Below, in pieces: positions 19,523 through 31,519 of a stretch of 64,000 bases of DNA. Under the pieces are notes generated by a model that worked only from the letters and a program-made list of their open reading frames with translations, had not been told where the DNA came from and did not search any database. Position 1 is the first letter of the stretch. Every line of letters begins with the position of its first letter. The DNA is from Nemophila menziesii (lineage: Eukaryota > Streptophyta > Magnoliopsida > Boraginales > Hydrophyllaceae). Location of the stretch: assembly GCA_029959085.1 (NCBI GenBank), contig JARWIR010000018.1, positions 4,464,001 through 4,528,000 on the forward strand, read 5' to 3'. Made by a program: the position numbers and the translations under genes.

Positions 19523-21007
19523 CTATGCTTCTAAACTTTTTAACCTAAGTCCACCTTCATATTTTGGTATACAAATCTTACTCCAACTAACTTGAGGAGG
19601 TTTATTTTCCCAATAAAAATTCTTACATATGCTAATCATACGATCTCCAACACCAATCGGAATCGGAAAAATATAAAACCAAACACAAATAACTCCTTGG
19701 GAAACCAGTCTAACTAATTCCAATCTTCCTCCAAAATAAAGAGAATAAGCTCTCCAAGACCTCATATAACCTTCCAACTTATCAAAAAGAGGTTTATAAT
19801 CTCTTGAAAGCAAAACAGAGGAGTCAAGTGGGACCCCAAGATAACGAAAAGGCATGACACCTCTTTCCAAGAGTGTACATATCACACCATTTTCAATGTC
19901 ATCATTTCATACCCAATATAATAAATATTAGATTTATCAACATTGAATCGAAATCCTGAACAATCTCCAAAGGAATTTAAGCTAACCATATGAATTTTTA
20001 TCGACATCTTGTCTCCCCTTGAAAGTAGCATTAAATCATCCGCAAATGCTAAATGTGTGATCTTTTGTTACCCACATTTAAAATGATATTTGAAATCAAT
20101 ACACGTATTTTTCATTAAAATTGTATTCAAGACAAAGGATAAAAAGATAAAAGGAAATAGGATCACCTTATCTTAATCCTTTTTCACCTTTAAAGAATCC
20201 ATGAATTTCTGCATTTATTGCCACCGAATTGAAAGGAGATGAAACACAAGCCATAATCCAATTTAATTTTTTTTGGAAAATTTAATCCCTTTAATACCTC
20301 ATGAAGCAATTCCCAAGAGATCAAATCATACGTCTTTCAAAAATCAATCTTAATAGTGCATCTCGGAGAGCTACTATTATTATTGTACCCCCTTAAAAGC
20401 TCGTGCATGAGGTGTATATTCTCAATCATAGATCCTCCCTCCACAAATGAATTTTGAGATTTATCAATTAAATTATTAAGCATCTGTTTAAGCCGATCCA
20501 CAATTATCATGGTAATCGCCTTATGCACCACGATACAACACGAAATGGGTCGAAAATGATCTACACACGTCAGATCATCTATCTTGGGAATTAAATAAAT
20601 AAACGTAGTATTGAATTGATGAAGTAAAAATACGGAAGTGAAGAATTCACGTACCTCTAATAAAACATCTTCTCCAATAATATCCCACGAACGCTTAAAG
20701 AAAAGAGACAAAAATCCATCGGGTCTAGGAGCTTTATCATTTTCTATTCTAAAAATAGTCTCCTTTATCTCACTATCGGTAATATCTCTACACAACTCCA
20801 CACCTTTCTCTTGTTAAAGTACACTCCCCCAATTAAAAACATCGGATTCAATATAAGATGTTGTATCCTTTGTTCCCAATAAACTTGAAAATGATCAATA
20901 AACTCTTCATACATTTGGGTACTTAAATTTGATAATTCTCTATTAGCACAAATAATATTTGGAATAAATCTCCTCCTTTGTTTACTTTTCATTAACCCAT
21001 GAAACAA
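19523..21007 (-). pseudogene. LINE reverse transcriptase, broken
   Basis: Pieces of the RT are readable in order. The finger begins DITDSEIKETIFRIENDKAP with PDGF (about 20780-20700), followed by FIYLIPKIDDLTCVDHFRPI, ISCC and QNSFVEGGSMIENIHLMHEL. The catalytic box is THLAFADDLMLLSRG near 20050-20010, so the two aspartates are intact. The thumb follows as FRYLGVPL (about 19840) and SWRAYSLYFGGRLELV. At least three frame changes or stops divide them, including one between 20337 and 20050. The enzyme would have copied LINE RNA at a nicked target. Confidence 0.85.
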
Positions 21008-21249
21008 TTTCGAGCATATATCACTTTTAAGAGTATAGCCAGGCTTACATTTTTTTTGAAGAAAACTAATCTCTGCTTTCTCAATAAGTCTCGCCTTTTT
21101 TCGAAGCCCAACTAAAACATCAAAACTACAATCATTAGTTAAGTTTTGTTGGAAAGTTACCTCGGCCCTTTCAAGATCCTCCTTAGATTTCTTGACTCAT
21201 GCGGAAATATGAGAAAAGTATTCTCTATTAAGCTTGCGCAAATCGAATT

Positions 21250-22092
21250 TCAAAACCTTGAGTTTTTGGCAAAGAATGTATTTTTAATACCTGAAACCAT
21301 GGTCCTATTCCATCCATTTTCCATAGTTAAATCATAATTATCATGCTCCACCCACATATTAAAAAACCGAAACGGAACTACTCTATTAACATTTTGTAAG
21401 AAAATATTTAGCACACATGGTGAATGATTGGACACACTTGATTTAGGTAAGAACTCTGCATGAATATAGTGATCGGATTCATCTAATTTTTGATTATCCA
21501 AAACCCGATCTATCTTTCTTAAGACATGATTATTATCCCAAGTGAAAAATTGTCTTGTATATTGAATATTTTCAAGACCCAAACAATTACAACAATCCAC
21601 GAATTCCTCAAAATCACCAACCGTTACACTTCTCCCTCTAATTATTTCATTCGAAGCTAAAATATTATTAAAATCACCCAAAAGTCGTCACGAATCATCA
21701 AAAGTAGCGGAAAACTCTAAAAGGTTTTTCCACAAACTTCTTCACAAATCTTTATCATTCAAGCCATATATAAATGAAGTGTAGATTCTTAAAGAAGTTA
21801 CCTTGCACACAATTTTACAATGAATGGCTTGTGGTGTTCTCTCAATAACCTCCACTTGCACCTTATCTGGGTCCCAAACAACAATAATTCTCTCATGCTC
21901 AACAAGATCAAAGTTATTTACACACTTCCATCCTCTAAGCGTGATATTCATAAAATAATCTACTCGAACCGTGTTATTTTTAGTCTCTAAAATACCAAGA
22001 ATATCAATATATTTATATCTTATAAGATCAACTACTCTTTGCCTCTTATGGGTTGAGCCAAAACCCCTTGTATTCCAAGTTGTAATGATCAT
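21250..22092 (-). pseudogene. LINE AP-type endonuclease, broken
   Basis: The domain starts at an ATG with IITTWNTRGFGSTHKR and shows LGILETK (catalytic Glu), YGLNDKDL, MGDFNNIL and RKIDRVLDN. The last motif, normally SDH, reads SNHSP, so the aspartate is replaced by asparagine. The frame is interrupted between 21742 and 21681. This enzyme nicks target DNA for LINE insertion; with Asp lost it would be impaired even if the frame were open. Confidence 0.87.
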
Positions 22093-22184
22093 TAAGAAGT
22101 CTCGGAGGGTTTCCTCTTATTTGCGCTTTTAAGTTTCGCACTTCTTGCCTTTAAATATTGTTTCTTTGCAACGCGTATTCTCTT

Positions 22185-22595
22185 CTAGCGAGTGTTAGCT
22201 TCTTGTAACTTGCTTCGCGTTTTTTTTGTTTTCTTGCTAATAACTATCTCAAAAGGATTCTCCTTTTTTCCCTCCATCTCTTCTTCACACTCTTGTAAGC
22301 GTTCTATCGCTTCGGATTCCGAAAAAACAACCATCGCGGCGGAGCGCGAACTCGAACCAACCCGGATCGCACGAACCTCACAACTACTATCAACGTCCAC
22401 AACTGAATTAAGGTCTAATGATTTTTTCCGAGCCCTAGCTGCACTTTTCGGAGAGATTTGCTGCAGAAACGTAGCTTTTCCAAGTATTTTATTGGGCCTC
22501 GAATCAGCTCTGTACATGCCTTGATCCTGTTTATATTTCTGGGCGGTTACCTCAGTCGGCCCACTGACTTGTGTGTACCAGGTTCTTGTTGACAT
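22185..22595 (-). pseudogene. LINE ORF1 C-terminal remnant
   Basis: A 136-residue frame lies directly upstream of the endonuclease, from TRTWYTQVSGPTEVTAQKYK to RSKLQEANTR. It is rich in charged residues (ECEEEMEGKKENPFEIVISK, KKTKKTRS). Position and composition fit the tail of plant L1 ORF1, but I see no zinc knuckle or RNA-binding domain. It ends 90 bp before the endonuclease ATG. Confidence 0.5.
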
Positions 22596-22640
22596 GCTGA
22601 CTTCACTGGAGCTGCTACTAGATGCAGCCGAGGGAAATTA

Positions 22641-23372
22641 TGTTGAAGTAGGTAATATGTTGAAAGTAAAGTCAAAACAATTGTTCAAGTTGTGATGTGG
22701 CAGCTGAGTTGGAATCTTATGTGGCTAATATATTGACTTGAGTCAATATATTACTTAAGTTGTTTTTTACGGGAATAACTTGTTTGATGCATTGGAACAC
22801 ATGGTTGTATCTGGACCCTTGATGGATATAAGAGATGGAGGGCTGAGATTAAAACCCTCCACGACTCTGTATAGATTTCTCTCTCTTTTGGTCAGACTTC
22901 TTCTTCTCTTATTTGACTTCGTCTCTTCCGCTCTCTCCTCTTCTTCAGCAGATATTTTAGGGTTTATTGGAAACTCCAGTTTCTGAGTTATAAAGAAACT
23001 GGATTAGAATAGATAGATCAAGGTTCTCTCTTAATTATTAAGTAGTATTTCTCAATAGGGTGTTAGGGTTTTAAATTGAAGCTCTAGGTTTCTATTATTG
23101 TATTGAACATCTGATCTATTATTATAGAATAGATAGTGTATGAAGTATCTCCCTTGGATGGTTTCAATGTGGATGTAGGCCTTTAATGCTGAACCACGAT
23201 AAATCTTCTTGTTCTTTATTTTTCTGTAATATCTTTTACTTGCGTTTTCTAGGTTTGTGAAATAAATTTTAAACCATAGGTCTTTGATCTATTTTTGCCA
23301 AAGATAAAACTATTTTACAGCTATGATCTTACAACATCATTTAATTTATTTCCAGCTGCCGAAATACCAACA
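22641..23372 (+). repeat. Putative solo LTR (about 730 bp)
   Basis: The segment begins TGTTGAAGTAGG and ends ATACCAACA, giving TGTTG/CAACA inverted tips. It has LTR-like composition: a ggatataagag TATA-like site near 22827, pyrimidine-rich leader sequence and T-rich 3' part. No primer site follows, so it is not a 5' LTR of a full element. AATTA precedes it, and AATTA occurs 4 bp after its right end, which is not a clean target duplication. It lies between two LINEs. Confidence 0.45.
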
Positions 23373-25606
23373 TTAGAATTAGGACTTGTTACATCTTTCA
23401 TGGAGGACATGTGCAGCTGTCTCACGTGGCTCCCTTTTGAGGGTACATAATTGTATATCCTCGGTTTCTTTTCAAGTTAAAGTTAATGGTCTAAGGATGA
23501 AGAAATTCAAACCTGATTAGGGACTCAGACAAGGAGATCCACTCTTTCCCCTTTTATTCAAACTTCTTACTGAAAGTCTCATTAGTCTTAACAATTATCA
23601 CTACAGGAATAGATCGATCAAAGGCCTAATAATTACTAGATAGTGTCCTAATCTTACTTATCTTCTGTTTGCAAATGATGCATTATATTTTATTAATATT
23701 AATCCAACGGAAACATTTCAAAAACTACTGAGAGAATATTTTAATGCATTTGGTAATGAATTAATTTGCACAAGTCGCCTATCTTTTTCTGTAAAAATAC
23801 CCCTGAATCGGTGAAAATGAAAATTTCTCAATGGTTGCATATTGGAATTACCATGATTTGGGTAGGTATTTAGGGGTTCCATTAACCATTAAGAGAGCTA
23901 ATGGTGAAAATCTTAATTATATTAAAGAAAGATTATTGGTTAAGTCAGCTAGTTGGGTTGCTTTGTTACTTTCGGAAGGTGGGAAAGAACTCCCTATTAA
24001 AGTGGTTCTATAAGAAATTCTAAACTACGCGATGTCTATTTGTGAATTCCTGAATATTTTATGCAAAACATTATTGAGTATTGTGGCTAAATTCTGTCGG
24101 ATGTGGGTAACAAAAAGAAAATTCACTGGGTTAATTGGAAGAAATTGTCAAGATCGAAAACAATTAGAGGATTGGGGTTTAGAGAATTTAATAAAATGAA
24201 TATTGCTATGTTGGCTAATTAGGCATGGAGATTATTGAATAATCAGGATTCCTCTGCAAACAAAATACTTAAAGCCATTTATTTCCCTAATTGTAGTATG
24301 TGGATACAAAACATAAAAAATGAAGATCATGGAGTTGGACAAGTTTTTTTAAGGGTTTTCAGTTTCTTAAAAAGCATATGATTTGGCAAATCGCGAATGG
24401 AAAAAGTATCAATATTTAGAATCATTGTTCGCTTAGTAAAGGTATCAATTTAGATAAACCAAGCGATTGTTCAATTTATTATGTCTATGAGTTGTTTGAT
24501 GAATCGGGATACGGTTGGAAGAATGAAATAGTGTATGATTTATTACCAAAAAATGTCACTTAGTTTATAGTAAGAATTCCGAGATGTTAGATTAATGATG
24601 AGGATAAAATTATTTGGCCTTATAGCAAAAACAATGAATAGTCAACCAAATCAGGGTATCATATACTTGTTAATGAGGAGGTAGCTGCTGAGACTCGGAC
24701 TTCCAATCTGGGTGAGACTAGAAATAATTGTATTTGGGATATCAGATGAAAGACTAACGTTCCCGCTAGGATCAAAAAAACTTGCTAGAGAGTTTGTAAC
24801 AATGCCATTCCGGTAAAAAATAATCTTAAGAAGAAAAAATGTGTTAACAATGAAGTTTGTGAATGGTGTGAACTAGATAAGGATGACATGAATCATCTTA
24901 TTCTTAAATGTCCTTTTAGTATGAAAGTGTGGGCTTTGTCACCGTTACAAATCAAGATTAATAAAAATTTGAATGAAATTTGTTCTGATTGGTTTATAAA
25001 AGTAAAGGAATATTCTAAAATCGGGTGGGAAGTCAAGATTGTGACCGGTTATATTCTGATCATAATCATAATGTGGAACTTATGAAAAGAAAGAATGAAG
25101 TGTTTTCATGAAGGTAAGGAATGGTGCGCTTGCAATATCTTGGATAAATCCAAAGAACTAGTTTCTAGACATTTTGGGCCATGCAATAATTGGGAGAAAC
25201 ATCTTTTTTTGAAAAAAGGGCAAGTGGTGATGATGGTCAAATTAATAACCCTACAATGGAGGATGATACTATTATAGTCTGGATGTGTGATGCTTCTTTT
25301 AAAACAAATAAAGAACCTACTGTTATTGCTGCAATTGGTATTGATAAAGATGGAAAAAATTACTAGGAAGGTTAATTTCATATGTAAGGTCAATAAAGTG
25401 ATTGAAGGAGAAGTTTGGGCCTTAATTATGGCCATGAGGTCGTGTAAAGACCTTTTTTAGTTATATAATCTCTTTTTACTCTAACAATCTTGAATTAGTT
25501 CAAGGAATCTTGGGTTTGACAGAACTTTATTGGAGTCTTATACCTATTCATTCAGAATATAGAAAATAGTTAGATCAGTCTTCTGGTTGGAAAGTTGTCC
25601 ATATTA
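23373..25606 (+). mobile_element. LINE with C-terminal RNase H (copy 1), 5'-truncated
   Basis: The plus strand shows the RT palm (GLRQGDPLFPLLFKLLTESL near 23520), then FANDALYF near 23668 where FADD is expected, so the first catalytic Asp is Asn. The thumb (YHDLGRYLGVPLTIKRANGE) is near 23850. The zinc domain CEWCELDKDDMNHLILKCPF is near 24870, and an RNase H domain (WMCDASFKTNKEPTVIAAIG) is near 25280. The 3' end is lost: at about 25600 it joins Athila gag through a shared atattaa. It extends further 5' than the LINE pieces in the tandem array and may represent the source copy. Many stops make it a pseudogene. Confidence 0.82.
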
Positions 25607-28600
25607 ATGTCCTGAGATACAGAACAGATTCGGGTATGTTAGCTCAATTCCAAAACTTTGGAAATTTTCGTCGCAGCGACTGTATGGCATGATTCATAAA
25701 GACCCAGATCAATCACGAATTGGGATGAGGTACAAACAGCGTTATTTGATCGTTATTATACGAGAAACATGAGATTGAACGCACAAATCGAGTTAACATC
25801 ATTTTAACAAGATCAAGGTGAATCTGTAGGCAATTGTTGGACAAGATTGTGACTCATTTGAGAAGAGTTCCAGATCATGGTCTTTCAGAAGAGTAACAAA
25901 TGTCAATATTTTACAAAGGTCTTGAGGGACACTCAAGGAAATATTTATACTTACTTTGTGGTGGGGAGTCTTACAGGTAACTCCAGCCAATGCTAAAATT
26001 ATTTTGAATAGAACAGTGAAGAATGAGTTGGGTTAGAATACTATGAGAGCATCTATCCGAGGTACATGTTATAAAGAGAGTAGTGCTGGAATTGATGAGA
26101 AATTATCTTCATTATAGAATAGATTGAAGAAGACATTGGTGCAACAACTGAAACAATTTACTTTAGCTGTTAAAGAAGGTTTTTCAGGTAGGAGAGTTGA
26201 TGTTAATGTGACACAAGAAATATATGGGTGTTCAAACTGTGGTCTACAAGATCATGATTGGGCACTGTTTCCAACCGAGGGAACTATAATTCAGGTGGTC
26301 AAGGTTATCAACCGAATAGAAACCAGCCGGTTTTCCAATATTCGAATCCAAGTGGGGCCGCAAATCCGACATACTCATATCAACCGCGTCCCCAAGGTAA
26401 AAAACTATCGACCAAGACCACAAGACAACTACCAAGAGGGATAAAATTACTGAAATCAAGATCAGAGGCAACCATCTTAAGACACCTTTACCGATGCTAT
26501 GAATCAGAAAGCTCTACCTTCTTAACCTCAAGAAGGTGCGTTAGATGTTCCACAATGTTTACATGCTCTAATTACTATGCAAGCAAAAACGTAAATAGAT
26601 AAGCAAGCAACTATTGCCGCATTCAAAATGTTAGAAAATCAAATAGCTCAGATGGCGAAGCAATTGAATAAGAGTACACAAGGGAAACTCCCAAGTGACA
26701 TTAAGGATCCGAAGCAAAGAGAAGATTGTAATGCTATAGCGCTCAGTAGCGGTAAGAACTCAACCACTTCCTTTTCCTGTTATGAAAGAAGAAGAAACGA
26801 CTGTGAAAGAGAAAACGGTAAAAGATGTGGTGGAGAAAGAAGGAGAACCAAAGTTGAAGAGGTGGAAGTTGAGAAAACTCTTGGAAAAACAAAAAATTAA
26901 GATGTTATAGAGAATCGTCCTCCTCCACCCTTTCCCTCAGGAGTTCAGAAGAAGGGAGATATGGATGATTATCAAAGATTCATGAAAGTGGTGAGAACTC
27001 TTAACATTAATATACCATTCTTAGATTCCTTTAAAGATGTACTGAAATATGTGAAATTCCTAAAGAGGGCTATCACCAACAAAAGACCATATTTAGAGAA
27101 TAAAATAATAGGTTTGCTAGAAGAGTGTAGTGTCATATACCAAAGTAAGTTGTCACCTAAATTATTTGATCTTGGGAGTTTCACAACTCCTATTTCTATT
27201 GGTAATGAGTGGCAAGGTAAAAATTTATGCGATTTGGGTGCGAGTATTAATCTCATGCCCAACTCAATTTTTGAGAATTTGAGATAGAAAATGAAGACTA
27301 ACCTCTATGGTCATGCAAATGGCTTACAAATCTCTCGCACATCAAGAGGGACAAATAGAAGATGTCCTTGTCAAGGCAGGTACGCTAATTTTTCTCGTTG
27401 ATATTGTTATACTTGAATATGAAGCGCATAGGAATGTCCCCATTATTTTGGGAAGAACATTGCTAGCCACGTGGCATACTTTTATTGATGTAGAAAATGG
27501 AGAATTAACCATTTGTATTCAAGACGAGGAGGTAAAGTTAAATGTGTTTAGGGTAATGAAGTTTCCAGTTTCTTAGGAGGATTGTTCCGAGTTGATGTAA
27601 TTGTCCAAGCCATGAAAAAGGTATTTAATGATATTAATTTTGATGATGACTTGTAGGCAGCCCTAACACTTGACTTACCTGAGCTAATGTAAGAGCTTGC
27701 CAAAACAGTGGCAGCTCTGAATTCTTAATATCTAAGGCATAGGCATTTAGCCTATGAACCGGTGAGAGAACATGGGGAGGTTATTCCTAAAAAACAACCA
27801 TCTATGGAATCTCCCCTACAATTAGAAGAGAATCTGCTTCCGTCACACTTGAGGTATGCTTATTTGGTAACTAATAACACTTTACCTGTTATTGTTTCAG
27901 CTACTTTAATAGATCCTCAAGCAGACAAAATGTTGCGTTTTCTAAGAGCTAATAAGGAGGCAATTGAATGGAATATTGCCGACATCAAAGATATTAGTCC
28001 TTCTGTTTGCCAACACAAAATTATTTTGGAAGATACAGGTGCACGATCAATTGAAGGGCAAAGAAGATTGATGCCAGCTATGAAGGAAGTAGTGAAGAAA
28101 TAAGTTATCAAATTGTTAGATGCGAGAATAAATTTTCCCATTGCTAGTAGCGAGTGGGTGAGTCCGGTTCAATGTGTACCAATGAAGGGTGGTATTATTA
28201 CAATCATGACTGAACAGAATAGAGCCATTTCCTCAAGAACCGTGATTGGTTGGAGGGTGTGTATGGATTATCATAAGTTGAAAAAGGCCACCAGAAAAGA
28301 TCATTTTCCCCTTCCGTTTATAGATCAGATGTTAGACAAGTTAGCTGGAAAAGAGTACTATTGTTTCATAGATGGGTACTCTGGATATAATAAGATTTAT
28401 GTAGACCTAGTGGATCAACACCAAACAACCTTTACATTTCCTTTTGGCACTTTTGCTTTCCAAAGGATGTCATTTAAATTGTTTAATGCACATGCTACTT
28501 TCCATAGATTCATGATGGCAATCTTCTAGGACAGGATTAATAATTTCCTTGAGGAATATATGAATGACTTGTTTATGTGTTTGGTGATAACTTTGATGAG

Positions 28601-29514
28601 TGTTTACAGAATCTAGAGAAGGTGTTAAGTAAATACAAGGAAATCTTATTTGGTTTCGAACTGGGAGAAGTGTCATTTCATGGTTCGTGAGGGTATAGTG
28701 TTGGGACACAAGGTTTCAAGTTCAGGTTTAGAAGTTGATCTTGCAAAGATTGATGATTTCTCTAAGATCGCTAAGCCGTTGTGTAACTTACTCGAGAAGG
28801 ATACCAAATTCTTTTTTGATGAGGCTTGCATGGCGGCATTCAAAGAAATCAAGGAGAAGCTTATATCCGCATCGATTATATTAGCTCCTGATTGGAAAAT
28901 TCTGTTTCAAGTTATCTGTGATGCTAGTGATCTTGCTATGGGCGCTGTTTTGGGATAGAGAAAGGATAAGGTATTTCATTATATCTACTATGCGGGTAAG
29001 ACTTTCACAAGTGCTCAAATTAATTATATTGTAACTGAGAAAGAGATATTAAATGTTGTGTATGCATTTGACAAGTTTCCTTCCTATCTTCTTGGGGATA
29101 AAGTTGTTTTGAATACTGATCATTCCGTTATCAAATACCTTATGGAGAAGAAAGATGCAAAGCCGCGTTTGATCAGATGGGTATTGTTGTTACAAGAGTT
29201 TGACTTAGAGATTCGAGATCAAAGGGTTTTGATAATTAGGTTGTAGATCATTTGTCGCGTCTTGAAGGGTCCGAGTTTAATAATGGGGCCGAGTTGGTCG
29301 AAGAAGAGTTTCCTGATGAGAGTCTATTTTCGATATACAATACTGATACTCCTTGGTACGCAGATATAGTAAATCTCATTGTTAGTGGTTCTTTTTCCTG
29401 AAAGAGCTACCTCACAAGAGAGGAAGATATTAATGCATCGAAAAAATCGATTCTTTTGGGAGGATCCTTTCCTCTACAAAATATGTGGTTATTAGATGGT
29501 GAGAATATGCATAC
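25607..29514 (+). pseudogene. Athila-type gag-pol, copy A (LTR and gag N-terminus missing)
   Basis: Gag begins abruptly in SRYRTDSGMLAQFQNFGNF-like sequence fused to LINE copy 1. A deletion of about 130 bp then removes gag sequence up to AATVWHDS. Recognisable parts follow in order: KLPSDIKDPKQREDCNAIAL (26628-26900), protease LCDLGASINLMPNSIF (near 27230), protease end PIILGRTLLA (near 27440), and RT INFPIASSEWVSPVQCVPMK with VCMDYHKLKKATRKDHFPLP and FIDGYSGYNKIYV (28113-28529). The catalytic box reads YMND, not YMDD. RNase H follows as FQVICDASDLAMGAVLG, TAG, then [11 protein letters not shown]. The segment ends at DPFLYK at the start of integrase. Many stops and frameshifts are present. 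Confidence 0.88.
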
Positions 29515-31519
29515 TTGAGAGAATATTGTAATGCATTTGGTTAACGAATTAATTTACACAAGTCGCCTATTTTTTCTGTAAAAATACCCCTAAGTCGGTG
29601 AAAATGAAAATTTCTCAACGTTTGTATATTGGAATTACCAATGATTTGGGTAATTATTTAGGGGTTTTAACCATTAAGAGTGCTAATATTGAAAATCTTA
29701 ATTATATTAAAGAAATATTATTGGCTAAGTCACCTAGTTGGGTTGCTTTGTTACTTTCGGAAGGTGGGAAAGAAATCCTTATTAAAGTTGTCTATAAGAA
29801 ATTCTTAACTACGCGATGTCTATTTTTGAATTCCCGAACATTTTATGCAAAAAATTATTGAGTATTGTGGCTAATTTATGTCGGATGTGGGGAACGAAAA
29901 GAAAATTCACTGGGTTAATTTGATGAAATTGTCAAGATCGAGAAGAATTGAAAGATTGGGGTTTAGATAATTTTATAAAATGAATATTCTATGTTGGCTA
30001 ATTAGGCATGGAGTTTGTTGAATAATCAGAACTCCTTTGCATACAAAACTCTTAAAGACATTTATTTCCCTAATTGCGGTTTGTGGGATACAAAACATTA
30101 AAATAGAAAATTATGGAGTTGGGCAAGTTTCTTTAAGGGTATTCAGTTTCTTAAAAAGCATATGATTTGGCAAATCGGAAATGGAAAAAGTATACATATT
30201 TGGAGTCATTGTTGGCTTAGTAAAATTGTCATTTTAGATAAACCAAGTGATTGTTGATGAATCGGGATACGGTTGGAAGAATGAACTTGTTTATGATTTA
30301 TTAACTCAAATTTTCACTCAGTTTATAGTAATATTTCCGAGATGTTAGATTAATGATGAGGATAAAATTATATGACCTAATAGCAAAAATGGTGAATATT
30401 CAACCAAATTAGGGTATCAAGTACTTGTTAATGACGAGGTAGCAACTGAGACTCAGACTTCCAATCTGGGTGAGACTAGAAATAATTGTATTTGGGATAT
30501 TAGATGGATGAATAACGTTCCCACTAGGATTTAAAAAATGTGCTACAGAGTTTGTAACAATGCGATTCCGGTCTAAAATAATGTTAAGAAGAAAAATGTG
30601 TTAACAATGAAGTTTGTTAATGGTGTGAAGTAGATAAGGAGGACATGAATCATCTTATTCTTAAATGTCCTTTCAGTATGAAGTGTGGGCTTTGACACCA
30701 TTACAAATCAAGATTGATAAATATTTGAATGAAATTTTTTTTGATTGGTTTATAAAAGTAATCAAGGAATATTATAAAATTGGATGGGAAGTCAAGATTG
30801 TGACAGGTTATATTCTTATCATAATGTGGAACTTATGGAAAGAAAGAATGAAGTGTTTTCATGAAGGTAAGGAATGGTGCGCCTGCAATATCTTAGATAT
30901 ATCCAAAGAAACTTCTTTCTAGACATTTTAGACCATGCAATGATTGGGAGAAAAATCTTTTTGAAAAAAGGGCGAGTGGTGAACATGGTCAAAGTAATAA
31001 CCCTACGATGGAGGATGATACTGATATAGTCTAGATGTGTGATGTTTTTTTAAGGCAAATAAAGATCCTACTGCTATTGTTACAATTGGTGTTGATAAAG
31101 ATGAATAAATTAATAGGAAGGTTAATATCATATGTAAGGTCAATAGAGTGATTTATGGAGAAGTTTGGGCCTTAATAATGTCCATGAGGTCGTGTTAAGA
31201 CCTTTTTGAGTTAGAGAGTCTCTTTTTACTCTGACAATCTTGAATTAGTTCAAGAAATCTTGGGTTTGACAGAACTTCATTGGAGTCTTGAACCTATTCA
31301 TTCAGAAGTTAGAAAATAGTTAAATTAGTCTTCTAGTTGGAAAGTTGTCCATATTAAAAGAAGATATAACTCTACAGCGGATGCACTAGCTAAGTGCACT
31401 AGAAGGAATATTGATTTATCTAACTGGAGGGACTATTCTCTTATTGCTTCTAATACATTTTATACTAATCTTTGTAATACCTATAGATATTTTTGGTGGT
31501 TTTTGTTGACAAAAAAAAA
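29515..31519 (+). mobile_element. LINE 3' half fused to Athila, array copy A
   Basis: It begins at the sequence corresponding to 23730 of LINE copy 1 (gagagaatatt), directly after the Athila break. It covers the RT thumb (NDLGNYLGVLTIKSANIENL), zinc domain and RNase H, including the C-terminal YNSTADALAKCTRRNIDLSN missing from copy 1. A run of nine A (31511-31519) looks like the poly(A) end. All frames are broken. Confidence 0.82.

Larger units (their letters stand above)
18591..22625 (-). mobile_element. Plant L1-type LINE, minus strand, 5'-truncated and decayed
   Basis: From right to left it shows an ORF1 remnant, an AP-type endonuclease, reverse transcriptase and a zf-RVT domain. It ends in ten consecutive T on the plus strand (18591-18600), that is, a short poly(A) tail on the minus strand. 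Plant L1 elements are about 6 kb with a longer ORF1; only about 4 kb remains here, so the 5' end is missing. No target duplication was found. Numerous stops and frameshifts show it is dead. Confidence 0.85.

Noticed and set aside
22192..22524. 110-codon plus-strand frame
   Set aside because: It is antisense to the LINE ORF1 remnant and has no recognisable domain.
22641..23372. Full LTR retrotransposon starting at this LTR
   Set aside because: No primer site, gag or second LTR follows. LINE sequence begins directly after it, so at most it is a solo LTR.
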